A stretch of DNA of 5,530 bases. It comes from CAZVAO01 sp964625175. Its GTDB lineage: Bacteria; Bacillota; UBA994; PWPR01. Positions 1-5,530 of this stretch are shown one piece after another. The position numbers and the translations under genes are program-made. Location of the stretch: positions 1 to 5,530 of the forward strand of contig CAZVAO010000127.1 in assembly GCA_964625175.1 (NCBI GenBank), written 5' to 3'. Below the pieces are notes generated by a model. The model saw nothing but the letters and a program-made list of their open reading frames with translations, had not been told where the DNA came from and made no database searches. Positions within the stretch are counted from its first letter, which is position 1; every line of letters starts with the position of its first letter.

Positions 1-1604
1 AGGGTGAAACCAGCGGAGTTTTCCAGCTGGAGAGTGATGGTATGCGTAATATTATTCGCCAGCTTAAACCCAACAAACTGAATGACATTATAGCAATTTG
101 TGCCTTGTATCGACCGGGTCCAATGGATTCGATTCCAGAGTATATTCGAAATGCCCATGCAGGGGTCACTAAATTTTCATTTCCAGAACTCGAGGAGTAC
201 CTAGGTGAAACCTATGGTGTTATCGTATATCAAGAACAGGTCATGAAAATCGTGCAGGGTTTGGCCGGCTTTTCTCCTGTAGATGCTAATCTACTACGCA
301 AGGCCCTGTCAAAAAAGAAAATGAGTCAGGTTCAGTCTTATCAGAATCAGTTTTTAACTGGAGGGGTGGCCAACGGATATGAGCGCGGTAAACTCGAGGT
401 TTTGTGGAGTCATATGGCCAGTTTTGGGGAATATGGTTTCAATAAATCTCATAGTAGTGCTTACGGGTTGCTGGCCTATCAAACCGCTTATCTCAAAGCC
501 AACTATCCTGTTCATTTTATGGCGGCTGAAATATCAAACATTATGTTCGATACGAGCAAAGTCGCTTATTATATTAAGGAAGCCACGCGAATGGGGATTG
601 AGGTATTACCACCCGATATCAATTACTCTACGCATAGGTTTAGGGCCGTAAATGGGCAAATTGCCTTTGGCTTACAAGCGATTAAGAATGTGGGGTCTGG
701 GGCTATTGATGCCATTCTAGAAGCACGGAAAGACGGTCCTTTTGAAGATTTATATGACTTCTGCTGTCGAGTCGATTTGAGTAAGGTCAATCGACGGACG
801 ATGGAATCTCTCATCCAAGCTGGGGCCATGCAATCACTCCAATTGAAACGCTCCCAGTTGATGATTATCCTCGAGGAATGTCTTAATAAGGCGTCCTGTG
901 TTTCACAGCAACAGTGCAATGGGCAGGTTTCTCTTTTTGATCTGTTTGAGGATGACGTCCATAAAATACAAATAGAAGCGCCCGATATTCCCGAATATCG
1001 CCGTCAGAAACTATGGGAACTTGAAAAAGAGTTTACAGGCATGTATCTCCATGGACATCCCTTAGATGCTTACCGTCGTAATTTGCAAAGGATTACGACT
1101 TCAAATAGTGAAGATATTGCTTTAGTAGAGAAGGATATGGTTGTAATTGGTGGAATCATTACGAATGTCCGCTCTATTAATACCCAAAAAGGACAGCTGA
1201 TGGCGTTTATTACGCTAGAAGATGAAAGTGGTACGATGGAAGTGGTGGCCTTTCCTAAGGCTTATGACGAATTTCGCAATGTGTTAATCATTGATACAGT
1301 GGTTGCCGCTGAAATTCAAGTCAAGTTTGCTCGCGGGCGGAAGAGCTTAATTTTGAATCGCGCCTTTCCGCTATTAAGTGACACCAATGGTGTTTTTGTT
1401 GAATTGGCAAAAGATATTAGTAAGGATGACCTAGCTTTGCTAGAGGCGAGTATCCGCGATTTTTCAGGGGTAGTCCCTCTGTATTTAAAGGTTGAAGATC
1501 AATGGATCATGGCAGGTAATCATATGTTTGTTCGTATTGACAGCGCTTTTGAAGAACGATTACAGAGTCTTGATAGCGTTGCAAACTACATCATTAAAGA
1601 TTAA
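1..1604 (+). CDS. dnaE: DNA polymerase III alpha subunit, C-terminal part (5' end outside window)
   Basis: Catalytic subunit of the replicative DNA polymerase (family C), acting at the fork in the cytoplasm. The frame is open from base 3 and begins in the conserved stretch GETSGVFQLES, so the gene starts upstream; the ATG at 42 is an internal methionine. What is present is the fingers and C-terminal part: RPGP (111-122), YQEQVMKI (228-251), GFNKSHSSAY (435-464) and PPDIN (609-623), all typical of DnaE. A helix-hairpin-helix region follows (about 657-836), then QVSLF (924-938), which fits the internal beta-clamp-binding motif, and an OB-fold (about 1140-1367). The PHP domain and the palm with its catalytic aspartates lie outside the window. 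The E. coli-like domain order (OB-fold after HhH, no inserted exonuclease) argues for DnaE and not PolC. The TAA stop lies 16 nt before the reductase gene. No frameshift is visible. Confidence 0.96.
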   Translation, partial: GETSGVFQLESDGMRNIIRQLKPNKLNDIIAICALYRPGPMDSIPEYIRNAHAGVTKFSFPELEEYLGETYGVIVYQEQVMKIVQGLAGFSPVDANLLRKALSKKKMSQVQSYQNQFLTGGVANGYERGKLEVLWSHMASFGEYGFNKSHSSAYGLLAYQTAYLKANYPVHFMAAEISNIMFDTSKVAYYIKEATRMGIEVLPPDINYSTHRFRAVNGQIAFGLQAIKNVGSGAIDAILEARKDGPFEDLYDFCCRVDLSKVNRRTMESLIQAGAMQSLQLKRSQLMIILEECLNKASCVSQQQCNGQVSLFDLFEDDVHKIQIEAPDIPEYRRQKLWELEKEFTGMYLHGHPLDAYRRNLQRITTSNSEDIALVEKDMVVIGGIITNVRSINTQKGQLMAFITLEDESGTMEVVAFPKAYDEFRNVLIIDTVVAAEIQVKFARGRKSLILNRAFPLLSDTNGVFVELAKDISKDDLALLEASIRDFSGVVPLYLKVEDQWIMAGNHMFVRIDSAFEERLQSLDSVANYIIKD

Positions 1605-1605
1605 T

Positions 1606-1611
1606 AAGGAG
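1606..1611 (+). promoter_or_regulatory. Ribosome binding site of the aldo/keto reductase gene
   Basis: AAGGAG starts two bases after the dnaE stop codon and lies 9 nt before the ATG at 1621. It supports that start and, with the very short gap, suggests read-through transcription from dnaE. Confidence 0.8.
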
Positions 1612-1620
1612 AGATAGTTA

Positions 1621-2637
1621 ATGGAATATCGTCAATTTGGTCGTACAGGTCTTAAGGTAAGTGTTATTGGTTTTGGGGGGATTCCGATTCAGCGTGTGAG
1701 TGGTGATGAAGCCGTTACACTGCTACGTGCTGCCCAAGAGCAAGGCATCAACTTTATTGATACAGCACAAGGCTATGCGAGCAGTGAGAGTAAGATTGGT
1801 TATGCTTTGCAACAAGTTCCAGGGGAGTGGATCATCGCCTCAAAAAGCATGAAACGAGATGCAATCGGGTTTAGAGCAGAATTAGTTAAAAGTCTCACTG
1901 CTTTAGGGGTCGAATCGATTGATTTGTATCAATTCCACAATGTCAGCACCTATGAACTTTATGATCAAGTAATGGGGGAAGGCGGTGCCTATGAGGCTGC
2001 GCTTAAGGCTCAAGAAGAGGGGCTAATAAAGCATATTGGAATTTCAAGCCACAAAAATTTTATTGCTAAGAAGGCGGTTGAGTCGGGCAAATTCGTATCC
2101 GTTCAAGTACCCTTTAATGCCGTTGAGGATCAGTTTAAAGAAGTGATTGAAATGGCTGCCAAACGCGATGTGGCCATCATTATTATGAAGCCGCTTGCTG
2201 GAGGAGCTCTCGACAATGGCAACCTTGCTTTACGTTATATCTGTGAGTATCCAGTCACTGTTATCATTCCAGGGATGCAAAAAGTAGAAGAGGTCATAGA
2301 GAATGCAGCGGTCGGGAATCATTTCGAACCATTGAATCCTGATGAGCGAACTGAATTATCGAGAATTGCTTCAGAGCTAGGAACAACCTTTTGCCGTCGC
2401 TGTGAATACTGTAGTCCGTGTCCTGAGGGGATCAATATTCCAACTATGTTTATATTTGATGGCTATTACAGCCGCTATAATCTCCAAGATTGGGCAACAG
2501 AAAGGTATTGGAGTCAGCAAAAGACGGCACACGATTGTGTAAAATGCGGGATTTGTGAAACGCGCTGTCCTTACAATCTGCCAATTCGTGATATGTTAGA
2601 CCAAGTCGCTAGCCACTTTGAACGCCGCAACAAGTAG
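1621..2637 (+). CDS. Aldo/keto reductase with C-terminal 4Fe-4S cluster domain
   Basis: Predicted 338-aa cytoplasmic oxidoreductase. Residues 1 to about 240 form an aldo/keto reductase TIM barrel beginning MEYRQFGRTGLKVS, as is usual for the family. The catalytic tetrad can be assigned as D47 and Y52 (FIDTAQGY), K75 (IIASKS) and H106 (YQFHNV). The C-terminus carries two cysteine clusters: C258/C261/C264/C267 (CRRCEYCSPCP) and C306/C309/C312/C316 (CVKCGICETRCP). The second is a classic ferredoxin-type 4Fe-4S motif; both are normal for the Fe-S branch of the family found mainly in anaerobes. The natural substrate and electron partner cannot be read from sequence. The gene has its own AAGGAG site and probably belongs to the dnaE transcript. 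Start chosen from RBS spacing and the family N-terminus. Confidence 0.92.
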   Translation: MEYRQFGRTGLKVSVIGFGGIPIQRVSGDEAVTLLRAAQEQGINFIDTAQGYASSESKIGYALQQVPGEWIIASKSMKRDAIGFRAELVKSLTALGVESIDLYQFHNVSTYELYDQVMGEGGAYEAALKAQEEGLIKHIGISSHKNFIAKKAVESGKFVSVQVPFNAVEDQFKEVIEMAAKRDVAIIIMKPLAGGALDNGNLALRYICEYPVTVIIPGMQKVEEVIENAAVGNHFEPLNPDERTELSRIASELGTTFCRRCEYCSPCPEGINIPTMFIFDGYYSRYNLQDWATERYWSQQKTAHDCVKCGICETRCPYNLPIRDMLDQVASHFERRNK

Positions 2638-2700
2638 AGTCTTTTTATAATAAAGCGTTATTTCGAATCATTTGAACGCGAAAAGAATGGAGCATCAATA

Positions 2701-3738
2701 ATGAAAGAATTAAACATAGCGATTGTCGGCGCTACTGGCGCAGTCGGTAGAACGCTCATCAATTTATTAGCTAAATCAAATATAACCATTGGTGAATTAT
2801 CACTCTTGGCCTCCAAGCGATCGGTCGGAAGACAGGTCGATTTCATGGGTAAGAGCTTGACAATTGAGGAAACAACAGCGAATAGTTTTCAAGGCATTGA
2901 TATCGCATTTTTCTGTGCCAGTGGTGATGTGAGCAGGGATTATGCCGATGATGCTGTAGCTGCGGGTGCAGTTGTAATCGATAATAGCTCTGCGTTTCGT
3001 TTAGCCGAGGGGGTCCCCTTAGTGATCCCAGAAGTGAATCCTGAAGCACTGACTGCCCATCGGGGTATTATTGCCAACCCTAATTGTTCTACCATAATTA
3101 TGTTAATGGCGCTTAAACCGCTATTGTCTCTTGGCCGGATCAAACGGATTATTTACTCAACCTACCAAGCCGTATCTGGAGCGGGTAACCGTGCGGTGTC
3201 TGAATTAGAGCGACAAACTAGGGGGTATTTTGAGGGCCAGATGCCTGCAGCCGAAGTTTTGCCAGTAGCATCTTCAGATCAACACTATCAGATGGCCTTT
3301 AATGTTTTGCCCCAGGTCGATGTGTTTGCAGAGGACTATTACACCAAAGAAGAATGGAAAATGGTAAAAGAAACACATAAGATTTTGGCAGATGAAAGTA
3401 TTGGAATTACAGGGACTTGTGTCAGGGTGCCCGTTTTTTGGTGCCATTCTGAGTCGGTCAATATTGAATTTGATCAGCCCGTCACACGTGCAGCTGTAAT
3501 TGAAGTATTGAGCCGAGCCCCGGGTATTGTTGTGCAAGATGATCCTGAAAACCAAATATACCCGATGCCTTTAGATTACTATAATTCGGACACGGTTTAC
3601 GTAGGACGTATCCGTGAGGATCATACGGTTGACTATGGCGTGAACCTCTGGATTGTGGGGAACCAGTTGCGTAAAGGAGCCGCTACAAATGCCCTACAAA
3701 TTGCGAAACTCTTGATTGAAAAAGATTTACTGTTATAA
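2701..3738 (+). CDS. asd: Aspartate-semialdehyde dehydrogenase
   Basis: Catalyses the NADPH-dependent reduction of L-4-aspartyl phosphate to L-aspartate 4-semialdehyde, the branch-point step to lysine/diaminopimelate, methionine and threonine. The 345-aa product has the usual family length. It starts with a Rossmann fold bearing GATGAVG (residues 10-16). The catalytic cysteine is C129 in NPNCST, followed by Q156 in QAVSGAG, R242 in RVPV and H249 in CHSE, the expected acid/base histidine. R100 in SSAFR and the NQLRKGAATNA segment near the C-terminus also match the family. C248, just before the catalytic histidine, replaces the small residue (often Gly or Ser) I would expect. The start is preceded by a modest TGGAG site (2688-2692) with 8-nt spacing. 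No lysC, dapA or dapB is adjacent. The 63-nt gap from the reductase holds no clear terminator, so read-through is possible. Confidence 0.96.
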   Translation: MKELNIAIVGATGAVGRTLINLLAKSNITIGELSLLASKRSVGRQVDFMGKSLTIEETTANSFQGIDIAFFCASGDVSRDYADDAVAAGAVVIDNSSAFRLAEGVPLVIPEVNPEALTAHRGIIANPNCSTIIMLMALKPLLSLGRIKRIIYSTYQAVSGAGNRAVSELERQTRGYFEGQMPAAEVLPVASSDQHYQMAFNVLPQVDVFAEDYYTKEEWKMVKETHKILADESIGITGTCVRVPVFWCHSESVNIEFDQPVTRAAVIEVLSRAPGIVVQDDPENQIYPMPLDYYNSDTVYVGRIREDHTVDYGVNLWIVGNQLRKGAATNALQIAKLLIEKDLLL

Positions 3739-3739
3739 T
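3712..3739 (+). promoter_or_regulatory. Candidate sigma-A promoter for kbl, inside the 3' end of asd
   Basis: TTGATT (3712-3717) and a perfect TATAAT (3734-3739) are separated by 16 bp, close to the housekeeping consensus. The -10 box overlaps the asd stop codon. Transcription would begin near 3746, at the foot of the hairpin at 3747-3770. This is a pattern match in AT-rich DNA, without experimental support. Confidence 0.4.
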
Positions 3740-3746
3740 GGGTGTT

Positions 3747-3770
3747 GCAGTGAAACTAAATTTTCACTGC
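3747..3770 (+). other. Perfect 9-bp stem-loop in the asd-kbl gap
   Basis: GCAGTGAAA (3747-3755) is exactly complementary to TTTCACTGC (3762-3770) across a 6-nt loop. It is followed by TATAAATATT and not a T-run, so it is unlikely to be an intrinsic terminator. It could be a 5' mRNA stabilising hairpin, a processing site between asd and kbl, or a dyad bound by a regulator. The choice among these is inference. Confidence 0.55.
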
Positions 3771-3783
3771 TATAAATATTAAC

Positions 3784-3790
3784 AAAGGAG
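3784..3790 (+). promoter_or_regulatory. Ribosome binding site of kbl
   Basis: AAAGGAG ends 5 nt before the ATG at 3796. It is a strong site that fixes the start codon, since the N-terminal MNKTYQSYF also fits the family. Confidence 0.8.
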
Positions 3791-3795
3791 TAACC

Positions 3796-4983
3796 ATGAA
3801 TAAAACATATCAAAGCTACTTTACTGAAACGCTTAATGGTTTAAAAGAGCAGGGACTTTATAACAGTAACATCCGCAGTCTAGGCAGTCCGCAGGGTGCT
3901 TGGTTAGAGATCGATGGACAAAAAGTATTGAACATGTGCTCAAATAATTACCTTGGTCTGGCGAATAATGCTGAAATGCGTGAGGCGGCTAAGAAGGCAA
4001 TTGACGAGTTTGGCGTTGGACCTGGTGCAGTGCGCACAATCGCTGGCACCATGGACCTCCATGGTCAGTTGGAAGCATTAATTGCTAAATTTAAGAATGC
4101 AGAAGCCGTTTTAACACTACAATCTGGTTTTCAGGCCAATACGGCTGTAATTCCGCTTTTAGCCGGAAAAAATGATACCATTATTAGTGATGAATTGAAT
4201 CACGCCAGCATTATTGATGGGGTTCGTTTGTCGGGTTGTCAGAATAAGAAGATTTATAAACACAATGATATGGCTGATCTTGAGCGTTGTTTGCAGGAAG
4301 AGCGACCAGGACGCACAATCATTATCACGGATGGGGTATTCTCTATGGATGGGGATGTTGCTCGTCTGCCCGCTATAGTTGAATTGGCTGAGAAGTACGA
4401 TGCAGCTGTCATGGTTGATGATGCTCATGGCGAAGGTGTCCTTGGCAAAGGTGGCCGCGGTATTGTGGATCACTTTAACCTCCATGGTCGGGTCGATGTA
4501 GAAGTCGGTACTTTCTCGAAAGCAATTGGTACGGTCGGTGGTTGTGTTGCGGGTAGCAAAGAACTGATTGACTACCTTAAACAGCGCGGACGTCCCTTCC
4601 TATTTTCTTCAGCGGCTACACCACCTGATGTCGCTGCAACCATCAAATCCTTTGAGATTCTTATGGCCAGTGATGAATTAGTTACCAAACTATGGAGCAA
4701 CGGCGAATACTTCAAAGCAAAAATGAATGATTTGGGATTCGATACAGGACATTCCGAAACTCCAATTACACCAATTATGATCGGTGAGGCGAGTGTTGCC
4801 AGTGAGATGAGTAAGAAATTATTTGCTGAAGGTGTTTTCGGCACATCAATAGGTTTCCCAACGGTTCCACGTGGTAAAGCTCGTATTCGTGTGATGATTT
4901 CTGCAGCTCATACGATCGCAGACCTTGATTTTGCCATTGAGAAGTTCGCTAAGGTTGGTCGCGAGATGGGTTTAATTAAATAA
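3796..4983 (+). CDS. kbl: Glycine C-acetyltransferase (2-amino-3-ketobutyrate CoA ligase)
   Basis: PLP-dependent alpha-oxoamine synthase of 395 aa, close to the usual length of this family. Kbl converts 2-amino-3-ketobutyrate plus CoA to glycine plus acetyl-CoA, the second step of threonine breakdown; the reaction is reversible. Visible family features are SNNYLGLA (49-56), GPGAVRTIAGT (75-85), H136 in ELNHASIIDG, S183 in DGVFSMDGD, D208 and H211 in DDAHGEG (cofactor contacts), the Schiff-base lysine K242 in GTFSKAIGTVGG, and the arginine pair R363/R365 in ARIRVMISAAH near the C-terminus (substrate carboxylate binding in the family). Sister enzymes such as BioF share the fold, but the sequence reads as Kbl throughout and no biotin genes are nearby. 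Threonine dehydrogenase (tdh), often adjacent, is not in the window. A strong terminator follows 23 nt after the stop. Confidence 0.92.
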   Translation: MNKTYQSYFTETLNGLKEQGLYNSNIRSLGSPQGAWLEIDGQKVLNMCSNNYLGLANNAEMREAAKKAIDEFGVGPGAVRTIAGTMDLHGQLEALIAKFKNAEAVLTLQSGFQANTAVIPLLAGKNDTIISDELNHASIIDGVRLSGCQNKKIYKHNDMADLERCLQEERPGRTIIITDGVFSMDGDVARLPAIVELAEKYDAAVMVDDAHGEGVLGKGGRGIVDHFNLHGRVDVEVGTFSKAIGTVGGCVAGSKELIDYLKQRGRPFLFSSAATPPDVAATIKSFEILMASDELVTKLWSNGEYFKAKMNDLGFDTGHSETPITPIMIGEASVASEMSKKLFAEGVFGTSIGFPTVPRGKARIRVMISAAHTIADLDFAIEKFAKVGREMGLIK

Positions 4984-4994
4984 ATCACGATTCG

Positions 4995-5057
4995 CTTAAT
5001 AATTAGAATCCATTGCCTTTTGGTGGTGGATTTTTTTTATTTGACTTAATAATTAGA
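4995..5057 (+). repeat. 13-bp direct repeat flanking the terminator
   Basis: CTTAATAATTAGA occurs at 4995-5007 and again at 5045-5057, exactly 50 bp apart, bracketing the terminator hairpin. The sequence is AT-rich, so chance is possible. A local duplication or an old insertion footprint would also give this. Confidence 0.5.
5007..5038 (+). terminator. Intrinsic terminator after kbl
   Basis: AATCCATTGCC (5007-5017) pairs with GGTGGTGGATT (5022-5032) over 11 positions, three of them G-U in RNA, around a TTTT loop. It runs into an uninterrupted T-run (5031-5038). It lies shortly after the kbl stop on the same strand and marks the end of the transcript. Confidence 0.88.
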
Positions 5058-5089
5058 TTTTTCTGTGTGTTTAGGTGACGTTTAAACAC

Positions 5090-5222
5090 TTTTTAATGGG
5101 TTTAAGTTTCGTTTGAGATGATCCTTTTTAGTGGGTCAAAGTTTCGTTTGACATGTCCTTTTTTTAATAGGCTAATGTTTGAGTTGAAGTTTTTTTAGTG
5201 GGTCAAAGTTTCGTTTGAGATG
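5090..5222 (+). repeat. Short array of about 31-bp repeat units
   Basis: Four units begin at 5090, 5125, 5161 and 5192, each starting with a T-run and at 31-36 bp spacing. Units 1, 2 and 4 share the exact core AAGTTTCGTTTGA (5104-5116, 5139-5151, 5206-5218). The unit at 5161 is degenerate, reading AGGCTAATGTTTGAGTTGAAG. Unit 2 holds a perfect dyad, GTCAAA-N6-TTTGAC (5135-5152), followed by the palindrome GACATGTC (5150-5157); unit 4 holds the shorter TCAAA-N6-TTTGA. The spacers are only 0-5 bp, so this is not a CRISPR. Repeated dyads suggest protein-binding sites, such as transposase sites at the end of an insertion sequence, but no transposase is present to confirm this. Confidence 0.75.
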
Positions 5223-5245
5223 TATATGCTGAATTAGGATGCTCG
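5160..5245 (+). repeat. 86-bp direct repeat, copy A
   Basis: Matches 5445-5530 at every position except one (T at 5175, A at 5460), an offset of 285 bp. It contains the degenerate and the dyad-bearing units of the array plus a tail TATATGCTGAATTAGGATGC. Such near-identity in non-coding DNA points to recent duplication or to two members of a mobile or interspersed repeat family. Confidence 0.9.
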
Positions 5246-5444
5246 TAAGCGATTCCGAAACTCCTCGCACAATATTATTGAGCCTCCTTTATCCATAGAG
5301 TGCTCGTCAAACAGACGGAATCGTGATCTTACTCGTTAGCTGGTTGAATGAATACATAGTCAACCGATAACTTTACCCACGGGGATATTTTTTTTATATT
5401 TGGCTTTTCGAGAATAGTAAAATAGCTGGTTGTGGAGAATGAAC
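5246..5444. other. 199-bp non-coding spacer between the two 86-bp repeats
   Basis: I see no supportable gene or RNA gene here. It holds an 8-bp inverted repeat CGATTCCG (5250-5257) / CGGAATCG (5316-5323) with outer arms TAAG/CTTA (5246-5249, 5328-5331), and a small stem GGTTGA (5342-5347) / TCAACC (5360-5365). A 10-bp direct repeat TAGCTGGTTG occurs at 5337-5346 and 5423-5432, and there is a T-run near 5379-5387. On the - strand an AAAGGAGG (5290-5283) stands before very short open frames only. The stretch could be the inside of a small non-autonomous element or the remains of a larger one. Confidence 0.5.
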
Positions 5445-5530
5445 TTTTTTAATAGGCTAAAGTTTGAGTTGAAGTTTTTTTAGTGGGTCAAAGTTTCGTT
5501 TGAGATGTATATGCTGAATTAGGATGCTCG
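5445..5530 (+). repeat. 86-bp direct repeat, copy B (may continue past the window)
   Basis: Second copy of the 5160-5245 block with a single mismatch, including the core AAGTTTCGTTTGA at 5491-5503 and the dyad TCAAA (5488-5492) / TTTGA (5499-5503). The match is still intact at the last base of the window, so its true length is unknown. It could be the start of a second 285-bp tandem unit or simply a second repeat copy. Confidence 0.9.

Noticed and set aside
42..44. ATG at 42 as the start of the first gene
   Set aside because: The frame is open upstream and encodes the conserved GETSGVFQLES segment, so the gene begins before the window.
379..919. Alternative open frames on both strands inside dnaE
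   Set aside because: They overlap a continuous, well conserved DnaE frame and show no recognisable protein features; the same holds for the other frames inside asd and kbl.
2638..2700. TATAAT at 2646-2651 upstream of asd as a promoter, and the T-run at 2641-2646 as a terminator
   Set aside because: No -35 box lies at normal spacing (the nearest TTGAAC is 22 bp upstream), and no stem precedes the T-run. The GCGTT/AACGC pair at 2655-2679 is too short to matter.
3747..3770. Hairpin after asd as an intrinsic terminator
   Set aside because: The stem is good but no T-run follows it; an A/T mix leads straight into the kbl RBS.
5090..5222. CRISPR array
   Set aside because: Units are 31-36 bp apart with almost no spacer, are degenerate, and no cas genes are present.
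5366..5390. Terminator at ACCCACGGGG plus T-run
   Set aside because: Only a three-base-pair stem with an impossibly tight loop can form before the T-run.

Overview
The window looks like a piece of a Bacillota (Firmicutes) chromosome, most likely an anaerobe of the Clostridia or Negativicutes type. The evidence is moderately AT-rich DNA, strong AGGAG-type ribosome binding sites, a DnaE-type polymerase tail of the Firmicute kind, and an aldo/keto reductase carrying two ferredoxin-like cysteine clusters of the sort common in anaerobes. This placement is inference from gene content. Genus cannot be read from the sequence.

Layout, all genes on the + strand: (1) 1-1604, the 3' part of dnaE (DNA polymerase III alpha subunit), entering from outside the window; (2) 1621-2637, a 4Fe-4S aldo/keto reductase with a 16-nt gap and a good Shine-Dalgarno site, so probably co-transcribed with dnaE; (3) 2701-3738, asd (aspartate-semialdehyde dehydrogenase); (4) 3796-4983, kbl (glycine C-acetyltransferase), preceded by a candidate promoter inside the end of asd and by a perfect 9-bp hairpin; (5) a strong intrinsic terminator at 5007-5038 that closes the run; (6) 5039-5530, gene-poor and repeat-rich DNA.

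The genes are mostly housekeeping. Asd feeds aspartate semialdehyde into lysine/diaminopimelate, methionine and threonine synthesis. Kbl acts on the threonine breakdown intermediate 2-amino-3-ketobutyrate to give glycine and acetyl-CoA. The two therefore sit at opposite ends of threonine metabolism, but the usual Kbl partner, threonine dehydrogenase, is not in the window. The reductase probably has a redox role with an unknown substrate.

The least ordinary part is 5090-5530. It holds a short array of about 31-bp units sharing the core AAGTTTCGTTTGA, some with the dyad TCAAA-N6-TTTGA. It also holds an 86-bp block (5160-5245) repeated with one mismatch at 5445-5530, running into the window edge. 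No transposase is visible. The pattern fits binding sites or an end remnant of a mobile element (an IS21-type end is one guess) or a non-coding interspersed repeat. No new multi-gene system can be supported in this window.
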